64,000 bases of DNA from Mesomycoplasma ovipneumoniae (GTDB lineage Bacteria > Bacillota_I > Bacilli_A > Mycoplasmatales > Metamycoplasmataceae). The stretch spans positions 11,385 through 75,384 of the forward strand of contig VZDP01000004.1 in assembly GCA_009756935.1 (NCBI GenBank). Reading direction: 5' to 3'. The translations under genes were made by a program, and so were the position numbers. The notes beneath the pieces were generated by a model that saw nothing but the letters and a program-made list of their open reading frames with translations, had not been told where the DNA came from and searched no databases. Below are positions 63,643 through 64,000 of the stretch, one piece after another (the first letter of the stretch is position 1; every line of letters starts with the position of its first letter).

Positions 63643-64000
63643 ATGAAAAAAGAAATTCGCAACAAAGTATTAATAGTTTTAGCGGGACTTAGTTTCATCG
63701 GAATTACAGCCGGAGTTGGTATTGGTCTGCAACGATCAGCTCTTAGCTCGTCTTACCTTTCACAATTTGATAATGACAAGTCCGAAACGAAATTAAACCC
63801 GCCAATAAACGATGCTGATTTGGTTGCCGCCATCAGCAATTTTAGTCTAAAACCCGAATGAAGCAAAATTTCAGCTTCACAGGCATTTAAATTACACAAC
63901 GATAAATTATATGCCTTTAAATTAAGTCAAGCAGTTGATTTTTCAAAAGTCGATAACAAATTTTCTAATTTATTTTTCGATATTCAAGTAACTGAAGAAA
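63643..64000 (+). CDS. P102-like surface protein, N-terminal part (runs off the right edge)
   Basis: The first ~119 codons of a plus-strand gene. MKKEIRNKVLIVLAGLSFIG plus the following residues form a signal/membrane segment. The region INDADLVAAISNFSLKPEWSKISASQAF followed by LHNDKLYAFKLSQAVDFSKV resembles the opening of the P102-like protein at 41681 (FINALNNLKL, KTALSLAKNPSYAFNFLNAYDFSPI). The TGA at 63859 is Trp. It is divergent from nagB. Confidence 0.65.

Overview
The window is a segment of a wall-less bacterium (Mollicutes), most likely of the Mesomycoplasma (Mycoplasma) hyopneumoniae cluster. Reasons: very AT-rich DNA; TGA read as tryptophan throughout (most genes only become continuous with genetic code 4); lipoproteins with a mycoplasma lipobox; an adjacent P97-like/P102-like adhesin pair; a P65-like GDSL lipoprotein; a large DUF31-type lipoprotein protease; and no cell-wall genes. 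I cannot name the species from sequence alone. No rRNA, tRNA or CRISPR array was seen.

Layout. 1-6951 (mostly minus): end of a lipoprotein gene and a decayed gene, lepB, then a compact run nusB / hypothetical / tlyA / sufS / sufU / rluB-like with overlapping ends, and deoB. 7027-12789 (plus): a C39-peptidase ABC exporter with a small membrane partner, ybeY-cdd-era, and a dihydrolipoamide dehydrogenase. 12950-17600: accessory zone with copies of a dispersed terminal-inverted-repeat (TIR) element, a damaged IS3-family element and the P65-like lipoprotein behind a poly-T promoter. 17687-24754: glyA (minus), secDF, hisS-aspS. 24830-31000: two TIR elements, two tandem ABC ATPase-permease paralogues (minus) and the relic of a secreted-protein gene. 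31084-45827: a 1977-residue DUF31 lipoprotein, a TIR element and the relic of a second DUF31 gene end, the P97/P102-like pair, and a small leaderless membrane protein. 46094-50305: nrdF-nrdI-nrdE, with NrdF of the metal-free class Ie type, and dut. 50397-52956: TIR elements, a 539-bp duplication and an intact IS30-family element. 52966-56351 (minus): gcvH-like, sirtuin, lplA and old-yellow-enzyme genes packed as one operon, resembling SirTM lipoylation/ADP-ribosylation loci. 56697-59554: secreted protein plus its ABC transporter. 59886-63487 (minus): nagB, PTS IICB, class II aldolase and a small membrane protein. 63643-64000: start of a P102-like gene.

The best candidates for something new are (i) the TIR element family, which carries its own promoter, a Shine-Dalgarno-like site with a four-codon ORF, and hairpins whose arms vary together between copies, plus a second version carrying a conserved 46-residue ORF; (ii) the repeated 'secreted protein + ABC ATPase-permease' module, with one decayed copy; and (iii) the SirTM-type operon, which here includes an old-yellow-enzyme gene and shows no macrodomain gene nearby.
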